A DNA stretch of 64,000 nt from Bacillus massilinigeriensis. GTDB lineage: Bacteria; Bacillota; Bacilli; Bacillales; Cytobacillaceae. A program made the translations under genes and the position numbers. Where the stretch lies: the NCBI RefSeq assembly GCF_900117315.1, contig NZ_LT630337.1:233219-297218 (forward strand). The letters are read 5' to 3'. Positions 1-8,318 of this stretch are shown in pieces (the stretch's first letter is position 1; each line of letters opens with the position of its first letter). A model generated the notes under the pieces. It saw only the letters and a list, made by a program, of their open reading frames with translations. It did no database searches and was not told the origin of the DNA.

Positions 1-125
1 GTGCAGAAGGAAAAGTTGTTCCAATCGTACAAACTCGTTGCCTACATGAAGCTAACGATATTTTCCAAGAGATGGAAGAAGGAAAAATTCAAGGCCGTAT
101 GGTTATTGATATGCATAAACATTAA
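1..125 (+). CDS. Zinc-type alcohol dehydrogenase, C-terminal end only
   Basis: The frame beginning at base 3 is open from the window edge to a TAA at 123-125. It encodes about 40 residues ending in [15 protein letters not shown]. The ending '[13 protein letters not shown]' is typical of the C-terminus of zinc-dependent alcohol dehydrogenases of the AdhP/AdhA type, whose last strand follows the NAD-binding domain. The catalytic and zinc-binding parts lie outside the window, so the family call rests only on this tail. A U-tailed hairpin follows directly, so it is the last gene of its transcript. Confidence 0.6.
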   Translation, partial: AEGKVVPIVQTRCLHEANDIFQEMEEGKIQGRMVIDMHKH

Positions 126-136
126 TAATAAAAAGA

Positions 137-163
137 AAAAGGCCTCCTATGGGGGTCTTTTTT
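137..163 (+). terminator. Intrinsic terminator after the alcohol dehydrogenase
   Basis: AAAGGCCTCC and GGGGGTCTTT pair as a stem of about 10 bp around a three-base loop, followed by a T run. It closes the upstream gene. Confidence 0.8.
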
Positions 164-274
164 CTTTTTATGGTTAAATTAGATTCATTTCAAATAATTA
201 CAATAATTCGCCTGTTTTTTGCTATTATTATAAGAAAGTTAATTTTTGTACGCTGTTTTGTTAGGGGGATTAGG

Positions 275-1171
275 GTGAACGCGAAAATAAAGTTAATCAC
301 AACCATGCTGATCTTTGGAAGCATTGGGATTTTTGTGAAGAATATTGATTTATCATCAAGTGAGGTTGCACTATTTAGAGGTGCGATTGGAAGCCTATTT
401 TTGATTGGGGCGAGCCTTCTTATAAAGCAAAAGATATCTTATCAGTCAACTAGAGAAAACTTTATTCTATTATTGTTATCGGGAGCGGCGATCGGATTTA
501 ATTGGATTTTCCTTTTTGAATCGTACCGCTTTACAACCATTTCGAACGCAACAATTAGCTATTACTTCGCGCCGGTATTCGTTATGATGTTGGCTCCAAT
601 CATTTTGAAAGAGAAGCTCACTCCAGTCAAGATTGGTAGCATAATAGCCGCTATGGTTGGTCTATTGTTAGTGGTGAACAATGGGGGAGAAGCCTCAGGG
701 GGCTCCTATCAGCATGGCATTGGGATTATGTATGGATTAGCTGCAGCAGCCTTGTATGCGAGTGTTATATTAATGAATAAATTTATAAAAAATTTATCTG
801 GCTTTGAAACGACCTTGGTACAATTAATGGTAGCTACTATCGTTCTTTTCCCATATGTATTATGGAAGGACCAAATAGATTTGGCAGGGATAGACCGTAC
901 TTCTATTATTTTTATTCTTATTGTTGGTATTATACATACGGGTATGGCCTACTTTTTATACTTTACCTCTATTAAGGAGTTAAAGGGGCAAACCATTGCG
1001 ATTCTAAGTTATATTGATCCAATTTCTGCCGTTGTTATGGCAGCTATTTTTTTAAGGGAAGGCATGACCCTTGTTCAAATAATTGGTGGAATACTTATCC
1101 TTGGATCCACTTTCTTAAGTGAAAAATTAGAATTGATATTTCAAAATGCTACGGTTAAAACAAAACATTAA
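275..1171 (+). CDS. EamA/DMT-family membrane transporter
   Basis: A 298-residue, highly hydrophobic protein with about ten membrane segments arranged as two EamA repeats. This is the drug/metabolite transporter superfamily, whose members export amino acids or other small metabolites. The substrate cannot be read from sequence. I chose the GTG at 275 because an AGGGGGAT ribosome site lies just upstream. The frame is open further upstream to 149, but that extension has no ribosome site and overlaps the previous terminator. A second DMT protein (27092-28015) occurs in the window but is not adjacent. It appears to be a single-gene unit. Confidence 0.85.
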   Translation: MNAKIKLITTMLIFGSIGIFVKNIDLSSSEVALFRGAIGSLFLIGASLLIKQKISYQSTRENFILLLLSGAAIGFNWIFLFESYRFTTISNATISYYFAPVFVMMLAPIILKEKLTPVKIGSIIAAMVGLLLVVNNGGEASGGSYQHGIGIMYGLAAAALYASVILMNKFIKNLSGFETTLVQLMVATIVLFPYVLWKDQIDLAGIDRTSIIFILIVGIIHTGMAYFLYFTSIKELKGQTIAILSYIDPISAVVMAAIFLREGMTLVQIIGGILILGSTFLSEKLELIFQNATVKTKH

Positions 1172-1481
1172 TTAAAGGGAAGGAATCAAAAGGGGCTGAA
1201 TGGCGCGAAGGATCAAGTTGACAAAAAATTCACAATATGTTCAATGGGGAACTGAGACTTCAAAGGAAACTATAATGATATAATATTATGAAAATACTCA
1301 TTGTATTAATATGTTTTTGACATATGGAGAAATGCAATCTTTTTGGGAGAAGAATTTAAATAATTCATAATCTAGTATGGAAAAACAATCATTTTCAATC
1401 ATATCTATAGCAATTTTCCGATATAACCAATGATTCTTTGAAAGAAATGCATGGCATGGAAGGATAGGAGAGGAAGGTATC
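1172..1481. other. Intergenic region with a candidate promoter
   Basis: This 310-base stretch holds no convincing gene. Two overlapping TATAAT boxes lie at 1271-1276 and 1279-1284; the second is an extended -10 (TGA before TATAAT) and probably drives the ureohydrolase-fold gene, leaving a leader of about 190 nt. No clear -35 or defined RNA structure was seen. Confidence 0.4.
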
Positions 1482-2267
1482 ATGGGATTATTAAATCGAG
1501 GAATGACCATTTTAGATTTTGATGAAACTTATTATGCTCAGAAGAAGCTTCAGAAGTTCCCTCATGAACGCATTGACTTTCAGCAAATGCAGCATGTCAG
1601 CCTTTATTGTGAGCAAGAATCTTTAACTACAATTGAAAAAAAACTAAGTAGGCGAAAACAAAAAGGCGTAACGTTTATTGGAAGTGGAAACTATCATTAT
1701 GTTACCTATCTATTGCTAAAAGAAGTAAAGGAACCGTTCACCCTTATTTTGTTTGATAATCACCCTGACCTAGGGACCAATCCTAATCAAAGAGAAAGTA
1801 TCCTTTCATGTGGGTCATGGGTTTCTTATGCCCTTTCAGAAATACTATATCTTCAAAAGGTTGTCATCATTGGTCCTACGACCCTCATTTCCTTTCCTTC
1901 TAGAAATCCTCGCGTTGTCCTTTTCCCATATGATAGGAACCATCATTACTCAATAAAATCGATTCTATCTGTAATTCATTCACAAAATGTGTATATAAGT
2001 ATTGATAAGGATGTTCTAAATCCAAATGAAGCCGTGACCAATTGGGATCAGGGACTAATGGATATTGTGACACTATCCCATTTTCTTGAAAATATTTTAA
2101 AGAATAAAAGGGTTGAAGGCGTCGATATTTGTGGGGAAATGCATTTATCCCCATTAGAAATTGTTCTTCCAGACTACCAATCTTCAATCAATAAAAATGA
2201 AAAGGCAAATATCACATTATTAAAAACTTCATTGAAATTCAGTAGTACAGAGATTAGAGGGGCCTAG
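1482..2267 (+). CDS. Arginase/ureohydrolase-fold protein
   Basis: A 261-residue protein of the arginase/agmatinase/formiminoglutamase superfamily, metal-dependent hydrolases of guanidino groups. The metal-site motifs are visible: D92-N-H-P-D96 corresponds to DxHxD, S-I-D175-K-D177 corresponds to SxDxD, and E219 lies in GVDICGE. The N-terminal GGDHS-like motif is replaced by a GSGNYHY segment, so a classical arginase is unlikely; a formiminoglutamase-like or unassigned member is safer. The start follows an AGGAAGG box at 1471-1477; an in-frame ATG at 1503 is an alternative. It precedes a CmpB-type membrane protein by 55 bases on the same strand. Confidence 0.7.
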   Translation: MGLLNRGMTILDFDETYYAQKKLQKFPHERIDFQQMQHVSLYCEQESLTTIEKKLSRRKQKGVTFIGSGNYHYVTYLLLKEVKEPFTLILFDNHPDLGTNPNQRESILSCGSWVSYALSEILYLQKVVIIGPTTLISFPSRNPRVVLFPYDRNHHYSIKSILSVIHSQNVYISIDKDVLNPNEAVTNWDQGLMDIVTLSHFLENILKNKRVEGVDICGEMHLSPLEIVLPDYQSSINKNEKANITLLKTSLKFSSTEIRGA

Positions 2268-2322
2268 AAAAATCAACATAAAATAAATGGCCTTATTTCT
2301 TCTTAATTAGGAGAGAATATGT

Positions 2323-3078
2323 ATGAATCAAATGATTTTTGACATGAGTATTTATCAGCTTCTTTCATATTTCATGGTTTATAGTGTAGCCGGTTGGATG
2401 ATGGAAACGGTGCGCGTAAGTTATATGGAAAAAAGATTTGTTAATCGTGGGTTTTTTCACGGAATATATTGTCCGATTTATGGATTTGGTATGTGCGGCA
2501 TCATTATTGTTCTTTCTCCATTAAGAAGTCATCTCGTCCTTATATTCATTGTGGGAATTATTTTCGCTACTGGATTGGAGTATATTACTAGCTGGGTGAT
2601 GGAAACTATATTTCACGCACGCTGGTGGGATTATAGAGATCGAAAATATAATCTGAACGGAAGGGTTTGTTTATCCATATCCTTAGCATGGGGATTTTTA
2701 TCTATTATTATGATTAGATGGGTGCATCCTATTGTTGAGAAGCTAGTTAATGAAATTTCCTTTCAAATAGGTTCTACTATTTTAATGATTTTTTATTCAG
2801 TATTAATGATTGATTGTATTTTTAGTTTGATTGCGGCTTTTCATTTGTCTAGTAAAATCAAGGCGTTGGAGGTTATTAAACAAGAACTCTTATCCATGAT
2901 TAACAACAGTCCTATTCACGAAAGAATGGATGAGCTGATTGATAAATACAATCAAATCGTAAATAGTATTCATCAGCATAACGTTCGAGTTTTGAAGGCC
3001 TTTCCAAATATTATTAAATCAAAAGCCATACATCGATTGAACAGTATTAAGGATGTGCTGAATGGAAGATTTAAATAA
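2323..3078 (+). CDS. CmpB-type putative ABC transporter permease (PF06541-like)
   Basis: A 251-residue membrane protein with about five membrane segments in the first 180 residues and a charged helical C-terminal tail. The signatures YSVAGWMMET near the N-terminus, HGIYCPIYGFG, and LEYITSWVMETIFHARWWDY mark the family annotated as putative ABC transporter permease (CmpB type). That name is historical; no ATPase partner lies here and the function is unknown. A shorter paralogue occurs at about 53.9 kb. The ribosome site is GGAGAG, about 8 bases before the ATG. Confidence 0.75.
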   Translation: MNQMIFDMSIYQLLSYFMVYSVAGWMMETVRVSYMEKRFVNRGFFHGIYCPIYGFGMCGIIIVLSPLRSHLVLIFIVGIIFATGLEYITSWVMETIFHARWWDYRDRKYNLNGRVCLSISLAWGFLSIIMIRWVHPIVEKLVNEISFQIGSTILMIFYSVLMIDCIFSLIAAFHLSSKIKALEVIKQELLSMINNSPIHERMDELIDKYNQIVNSIHQHNVRVLKAFPNIIKSKAIHRLNSIKDVLNGRFK

Positions 3079-3099
3079 ATGATTTGCTAATCAAAACGT

Positions 3100-3223
3100 T
3101 TAATCAAACGTTTGATTGAATAAAGGTGAAAATAGAGGAAAAGGTTCAAAATATTAATCAAACGATTGATTAATAAAATGGTCAGGAAAAAGAAGATAAA
3201 ATGTTAATCAAACGTTTGATTGA
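3100..3223. promoter_or_regulatory. Three evenly spaced palindromes, operator-like
   Basis: Near-identical palindromes built on AATCAAACGTTTGATT lie at 3100-3120, 3154-3173 and 3204-3223; the middle one has CGAT in place of CGTT at the centre. Starts are 54 and 50 bases apart, about five helical turns. The size and symmetry fit operators of a TetR-like or similar dimeric repressor. No regulator gene is adjacent, and both flanking genes end here (convergent 3' ends), so a target promoter is not obvious. Confidence 0.55.
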
Positions 3224-3279
3224 AAATAGGTACCTGGTACCACCTTCATGAAAAGTCATTTGGCGGTATCAGGTTCAAA

Positions 3280-4107
3280 TTAAAAGGATATAATCATTCC
3301 ATCCTTTCCAGCATACGTCCCCATGGTGGCTCCCATGTAATTAATAAGGACATCCCTTGGCTGGAATCGAAGGATAATTTCCTGTTTCATAGACTCAGCA
3401 TCCTCAACATTTCCTGTGTGAGTGATTCCAAAGGTTATGTCTGAAAAGTCATTTCCTCTTTCTTCAATAATTTGAAGGGCCCTGTTATAGAATCTCTTTT
3501 TCCCTCTAATTTTTTCTAGTATTTCTACCTTACCACCTTCTACTCTGTCTAGAATGACTTTAATATTTAAAATTTTTGCCAACGATCCTTGAAATCTACT
3601 TAAACGTCCACCTTTGACGATATTTTCTAAGGTGCTTAGAAGAACAAGGATGTTCATATTCTCTCTATACTTAGTAAGCTCAGTAACAATTTGGTCTACT
3701 GTAAGACCTTCTTCTGCAAGCTCAGCAGCTCGGATTATCTGAAGCCCATGACCTAAGGAGCCAGCTAATGTATCAAATACGGTAACCCTGGCATCAGATA
3801 GATTTTTGCCAAGACATGCGGATTGATAAGTGCCACTTAGTCCAGAAGATATTGTTAGGCAAAGTATCTCTGTATTTTTATCAAATTTGGAGAACATTTC
3901 GGCAAAGGAGGCAGGTGATGGCTGGGATGTTTTAGGTAATTCCTCTGAAGAAAACATCTTGGCAAAGAACTCCTCTGGTGATATATCTACTTTTTCTAAA
4001 TAATGCTGTCCATCTATCGTAACTGTTAATGGCACAACGGTAATATCATATCTCTCAATGATTTCTACAGGTAAGTCTGCAGAGCTATCGGTAATAATTT
4101 TAATCAT
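3280..4107 (-). CDS. DegV family fatty-acid-binding protein
   Basis: A 275-residue DegV protein. Family members bind a long-chain fatty acid in a cleft between two domains and can act as FakB, the acyl-carrier subunit of fatty acid kinase. Seen here are the N-terminal IKIITDSSADLP motif, the TSQPSP loop containing the lipid-contacting serine, and the ISSGLSGTYQSA motif. I start at the ATG at 4107, which sits behind a GGAGGTG box; an earlier in-frame ATG at 4122 overlaps that box. It is divergent from nnr. FakA is not in the window. Confidence 0.88.
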   Translation of the reverse strand: MIKIITDSSADLPVEIIERYDITVVPLTVTIDGQHYLEKVDISPEEFFAKMFSSEELPKTSQPSPASFAEMFSKFDKNTEILCLTISSGLSGTYQSACLGKNLSDARVTVFDTLAGSLGHGLQIIRAAELAEEGLTVDQIVTELTKYRENMNILVLLSTLENIVKGGRLSRFQGSLAKILNIKVILDRVEGGKVEILEKIRGKKRFYNRALQIIEERGNDFSDITFGITHTGNVEDAESMKQEIILRFQPRDVLINYMGATMGTYAGKDGMIISF

Positions 4108-4285
4108 CTGAAGCACCTCCAATTTTGCTCGGTTGGGTATTTTTACTAATTATATATCTTTCTCGCATTTGATGAGTATAAATTTATTCTATTATAACTC
4201 TAAAATGTTATAGAGCTCATTGGCAGCTTTTTAAGAGAACTCCTATAATATAAATATAATATTAATTTTACTGGAGGGTCAGAAA

Positions 4286-5842
4286 ATGTTTGTAGCAGGT
4301 CAAAGGGAAATGCAACAAATGGATCGATATACAATGGATAACCTCGGATTACCCGGCATTGTCTTAATGGAGAATGCAGGAGCTAAGGTGGTAGAGGAAA
4401 TCATTAAATGTTCTCCAAGTAAAGATAAGAAAGTGGCCATTCTAGCTGGAGGGGGAAACAATGGGGGCGACGGCTTTGTCATTGCCCGCAGGTTGTTTGA
4501 TCAAGGCTTTAAACCACTGTTATGCTTGCTGGCCAAACCAGAAATAATTAAAGGGGATGCAAAATGTCATTTAGATGTCTACCTGAACAGAGGTTTGCCT
4601 GTATTCCACCTTCCTGAAAAAGGAATAGAGGCCCTTCGTGATGAGTTAAACTCATCAGATGTCATAATAGATGCCATTTTAGGGACTGGAGTGAAAGGAC
4701 CTGTTCGAGATCCCTTTAGTCAGGTTATCACTCTAGTAAATAGCTTGGAAGGAAGGAAGCTAATCATCTCGGTAGACATTCCTTCAGGTGTTTCAAGTGA
4801 TGATGGGAAGGTAGAGGGAGCGGCTATAAAAGCTTCTAAAACAATTACTTTTGTTTTTCCAAAGAAGGGATTCTTCCTTAATGATGGCCCAAATTATGTT
4901 GGGGAATGGAAAGCTGTTGATATTTCTGTTCCTCCTTTCATTGCAGAGGAATTACATATGGATTTGCCCCAGCTTATTACGGAACAGTTAGCAAGACAAG
5001 CTGTACCAAAAAGACCGAGTAATGGCCATAAAGGAACCTTTGGACATGCAGTTGTAGTGGGAGGTTCTCGCCCATATGTAGGGGCCCCTATTTATGCGGC
5101 AAAAGCTGTTTTAAATAGTGGAGCTGGACTGGTAACACTTGCTATCCCGGAAAGCATTTATCCAATGGCAGCTACACAAAATCCTGAATCACTGTTCTTG
5201 CCACTTTCTGATAGTGAAGGGCATTTTGCTATGAATTCCGTTGAGGAACTCTCCTCTAAGCTTCACCAGTTTGACTGCGTAGCTGTAGGACCAGGGATGA
5301 GTAGATTTCCTGGAGGAGAAAAATGGATGGTCTCACTTTTAGACGCTCTTACAAATCAACCCATTGTGATTGATGCAGATGCCATTTTTTTACTTAGAAA
5401 TGAATTAAACAGGCTTCAAAATTACAAGGGTACTGCTATCCTTACTCCACACCCAGGGGAAATGGCTCATTTGTTGAATGTGACAATAAAAGAGATAGAA
5501 GAAAATCGATTGAATATCGCCAGAGACTTTGCAAAAAAATATCAGGTATTTTTATTATTAAAAGGTCACCGTTCAATTATTGCTTCACCAAGTGGAGAGG
5601 TTTATATAAATCCATTTGGTCATGATGCTCTTGGAAAAGGGGGAAGCGGTGATGTACTGACGGGACTCATTGCCTCTTTTCTCGCCCAGAGTGCTCCACC
5701 TATTCATTCTTTAATCTTAGCAAGCTATTTGCATGCAAGGGCAGGAGAGGAACAGGCAAAGATCCTTTCCCATTATGGTGTTATGCCTCTGGATGTCATT
5801 GATTGGGTAAAAGGAGAACTGTTAAATCTTTTAGAGAAATAG
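4286..5842 (+). CDS. nnr: Bifunctional NAD(P)H-hydrate epimerase / ADP-dependent dehydratase
   Basis: A 518-residue fusion that repairs damaged (hydrated) NADH and NADPH. Residues 1 to about 215 form the epimerase domain (LAGGGNNGGDGFVIAR motif). Residues of about 230-515 form the ribokinase-like ADP-dependent dehydratase domain, with GTFGHAVVVGGS, a GPGMS loop, LTPHPGEM and the GKGGSGDVLTG nucleotide-binding motif. The length matches the usual two-domain enzyme. The ribosome site GGAGGG precedes the ATG by about 8 bases. Confidence 0.93.
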   Translation: MFVAGQREMQQMDRYTMDNLGLPGIVLMENAGAKVVEEIIKCSPSKDKKVAILAGGGNNGGDGFVIARRLFDQGFKPLLCLLAKPEIIKGDAKCHLDVYLNRGLPVFHLPEKGIEALRDELNSSDVIIDAILGTGVKGPVRDPFSQVITLVNSLEGRKLIISVDIPSGVSSDDGKVEGAAIKASKTITFVFPKKGFFLNDGPNYVGEWKAVDISVPPFIAEELHMDLPQLITEQLARQAVPKRPSNGHKGTFGHAVVVGGSRPYVGAPIYAAKAVLNSGAGLVTLAIPESIYPMAATQNPESLFLPLSDSEGHFAMNSVEELSSKLHQFDCVAVGPGMSRFPGGEKWMVSLLDALTNQPIVIDADAIFLLRNELNRLQNYKGTAILTPHPGEMAHLLNVTIKEIEENRLNIARDFAKKYQVFLLLKGHRSIIASPSGEVYINPFGHDALGKGGSGDVLTGLIASFLAQSAPPIHSLILASYLHARAGEEQAKILSHYGVMPLDVIDWVKGELLNLLEK

Positions 5843-5843
5843 C

Positions 5844-5898
5844 AAAAAAAAGAGGCTTAACCAAATAGGTTGCTAGAAAAGACCCGTTGGTTAAGCCT
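5844..5898 (-). terminator. Terminator between nnr and the ABC1 kinase operon
   Basis: AGGCTTAACCAA (5853-5864) pairs perfectly with TTGGTTAAGCCT (5887-5898). Read on the minus strand the stem is followed by eight Ts, so it mainly ends the minus-strand operon; it may also slow transcripts from nnr. Confidence 0.75.
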
Positions 5899-5957
5899 TA
5901 TAGGTTCTTAGGGAACAAACTCAATTCCTTCTAATATTCATACACAGAAATAGTTAA

Positions 5958-7634
5958 TTAGAATTTCCCTGATCGGAAGATGGCGAAAAGTAACCAAAGA
6001 AACATCAGTGTTGCAACAACGGCTCCAACCTCTATAACTGGAATTTCCCATAAGATAGTACTCTGCCTTCCTATAGAGGAACCGATAATTAATCCAACCA
6101 TTATGATGCTAAATGCAAGTAAAACAATACTAAAGGATAGACGGTTACTGATTTTATCAAGTCTTTCGAGCAAGGTATGTAATTCTGGGGTTGAAATATT
6201 TAAATGAAGCCTACCTTTTTGAACGGTAGAAGTTAAATCCTTTATACTCTTCGGAAATGTTGAAAGAAAATCTGAGTATTCCCTTACCTGATCCCAAAGT
6301 GATTCCATTATTTTCTTCGGTTGAAAACGTTCTTTCATTAGCTTCCCAGCAAACGGTTCAGCAATCCCCATAATATTACAATCAGGGTCTAAAAATTCAA
6401 CAAGCCCCTCTAAAGTCATTAATGACTTACCGAGGATGGTAAATTCAGATGGTACCTGAATGTGATAGCGGGAGGCAATAATGATAAGCTCATTCATTAT
6501 TTCACCAATATGCAGTTGGCTTAAAGGAAGATCATAATATTTGTTTTTAAGACTATCCACATCAAATCTTAATAGGGTGATATCCACGTCATCTGGAAAT
6601 AATCCCATTTGTAGAAGAACATTGATTATTCCATCACTATCTCCACGCTTCAATGAAATAATGAGTGATACAAATTGCATTTTCAGTTCATGACTAAGGT
6701 GACCACACATTCCAAAGTCCATGAGACCAATAACCTCACCCGGCATGATAACCACATTTCCTGGATGTGGGTCACCATGGAAAAATCCTTCAATTATAAT
6801 TTGATGCAATAGGCATTGAGTAAACTTTTCTGCGATTGCCTTTCGATCATAGCCATTCTCAGCCAATAAATCGAGATTATTAATTTTTATTCCTTCAATG
6901 TATTCCATTGTAAGGACCTTCTTGGTTGAATATTCCCAATAAATTTTTGGAATATGGACAGTAGGATCATTGAGAAATTGGTTAGAAATTTTTTCTCCAT
7001 TTCTTCCTTCAATACTATAATCTAATTCGGCTTTTAAAGATTTTGAGAATTCCTCAACAATATCGGGAAAGTGATAGTTCTTTGCCCAATCTAATTGGGT
7101 ATCCATTAACCGTGCTAAGTCTTCAAGGATTTCTAGATCTGTTTCAATTACTTTCCGTATATGAGGGCGCTGTATCTTTACTGCCACGTTTTCGCCTGTA
7201 TGGAGTCTAGCAAAATGGACCTGCCCAATAGAAGCCGACGCTGTCGGTGCTTCACGAAATTCTGCGAAAATGTTTTGGATGCTCCCTCCGAGTTCTTCCT
7301 CAATAATCCGATTTACTTCAGAAGAAGCGAATGGGGGGACATGATCCTGCAATTTTTCCAGTTCTTTAATAATGTTCTCAGGAAAAATATCCATTCTCGT
7401 ACTAGCAATTTGCCCAAACTTGACAAAGGTTGTACCTAATTCTTGAAGCATGATTCGAATTCTCTCGCCAAGGGTTCGTTGTGAAAAGTCAGAAGGAGTA
7501 GCTTCCTTTTTAAAGGAAAGCGAAATGGCTTCGTTTAATCCTAAATCCTTCACAATATACCCGAACCCATTACGGAGAAAGGCTCGAATAATTTCTTGAT
7601 AGCGGTGGGCATGTTTCATTCTTTTGCTAAACAT
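5958..7634 (-). CDS. ABC1/AarF/UbiB-family atypical kinase
   Basis: A 558-residue protein of the UbiB/ADCK family. Visible motifs: the family-specific KxGQ stretch (FVKFGQIASTR), the alanine/serine-rich nucleotide loop ASASIGQVHFA, the lysine of VAVKIQRP, the catalytic HGDPHPGN and the MDFGMCG metal motif. Two membrane segments end the protein, typical of bacterial members. In other bacteria such proteins support ubiquinone synthesis or lipid handling; the role in a menaquinone-using Bacillus relative is unclear. The start at 7634 follows GGGAGGA; an earlier ATG at 7649 overlaps that site. The phasin-like gene lies 30 bases upstream in the same operon. Confidence 0.87.
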   Translation of the reverse strand: MFSKRMKHAHRYQEIIRAFLRNGFGYIVKDLGLNEAISLSFKKEATPSDFSQRTLGERIRIMLQELGTTFVKFGQIASTRMDIFPENIIKELEKLQDHVPPFASSEVNRIIEEELGGSIQNIFAEFREAPTASASIGQVHFARLHTGENVAVKIQRPHIRKVIETDLEILEDLARLMDTQLDWAKNYHFPDIVEEFSKSLKAELDYSIEGRNGEKISNQFLNDPTVHIPKIYWEYSTKKVLTMEYIEGIKINNLDLLAENGYDRKAIAEKFTQCLLHQIIIEGFFHGDPHPGNVVIMPGEVIGLMDFGMCGHLSHELKMQFVSLIISLKRGDSDGIINVLLQMGLFPDDVDITLLRFDVDSLKNKYYDLPLSQLHIGEIMNELIIIASRYHIQVPSEFTILGKSLMTLEGLVEFLDPDCNIMGIAEPFAGKLMKERFQPKKIMESLWDQVREYSDFLSTFPKSIKDLTSTVQKGRLHLNISTPELHTLLERLDKISNRLSFSIVLLAFSIIMVGLIIGSSIGRQSTILWEIPVIEVGAVVATLMFLWLLFAIFRSGKF

Positions 7635-7664
7635 GATCATTCCTCCCATAAACCGCCTAGCTAG

Positions 7665-7958
7665 TTATTCACCCTTCTTTTCTAGTAGCTCGATTCTTTT
7701 CTCTAATTCTTTTAATTCCTCAATTGTGACAAGGTTCAGTTCCTTTAATGCTTGTTGAACCTTCGTTTTTACGATTTCATCAAGGTCTTTTTTTGCTGCT
7801 TCTCCCTTTTCAATGAACCTATCCACCATTTCCTTAGATTCTGTTTTGCTTAACTCACCTTTTGCAACGAGATCATTGACAAATTTCTCGATTTGCTCCT
7901 TACTAGCCACAGCCGCACCTAATCCTAAAGAAATCATTTGGTCAAAAATGTTTTTCAT
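7665..7958 (-). CDS. Phasin-like coiled-coil protein
   Basis: A 97-residue, charged, almost entirely helical protein. It has a short hydrophobic N-terminus (MISLGLGAAVASKEQIEKFV), then heptad-rich sequence ending in ELEKRIELLEKKGE. This matches the small phasin-like proteins often encoded next to UbiB/AarF kinases in Bacillus. They may bind polyhydroxyalkanoate or lipid surfaces, but there is no direct evidence here. It is the first gene of a two-gene operon with the kinase and has a GGAGGCAG ribosome site. Confidence 0.7.
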   Translation of the reverse strand: MKNIFDQMISLGLGAAVASKEQIEKFVNDLVAKGELSKTESKEMVDRFIEKGEAAKKDLDEIVKTKVQQALKELNLVTIEELKELEKRIELLEKKGE

Positions 7959-8318
7959 TATTACTGCCTCCTTGGGTAAAGTTGGATTGTCATAGCAGTA
8001 AATCTATGAGGATATTTTTCTTTATTTCTATTTTAAATTATTATTTAAAATATTTCCAAAATTAAATAGAAGAATATGTGTCACCCATTTTAATTAGAGG
8101 GGATTTTATTTAATAAATAGTAGGTATATACTAAAAATTTCCTGTGCTTCCTTTTGATTATACTGGTATAATTTTGATGTCTAGTTTTTATTGACTTAGA
8201 TATTAATTTAAAATCATTAAGTATAAATAAAAATCCTTCTAAATTTAGTTTTTTCTCAAATCAAAAAATTAAATGAAAAACATTCTAGAAGTTGCCTTAC
8301 AAAGGGAGGAAGGGATTT
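7959..8318. promoter_or_regulatory. Divergent promoter region, phasin operon / GGDEF-EAL gene
   Basis: A very AT-rich 360-base region between divergent genes. An extended -10 (TGG then TATAAT at 8167-8172) points toward the cyclic-di-GMP gene and would leave a leader of about 145 nt. No riboswitch-like structure was recognised. Confidence 0.4.

Noticed and set aside
1298-1510. Minus-strand open frame of 70 codons upstream of the ureohydrolase-fold gene
   Set aside because: No ribosome site or family similarity; it overlaps the start of a well-supported gene.
3225-3275. Another palindrome copy at the GGTACCTGGTACC sequence
   Set aside because: The short core resembles the family, but the arms do not pair beyond it.
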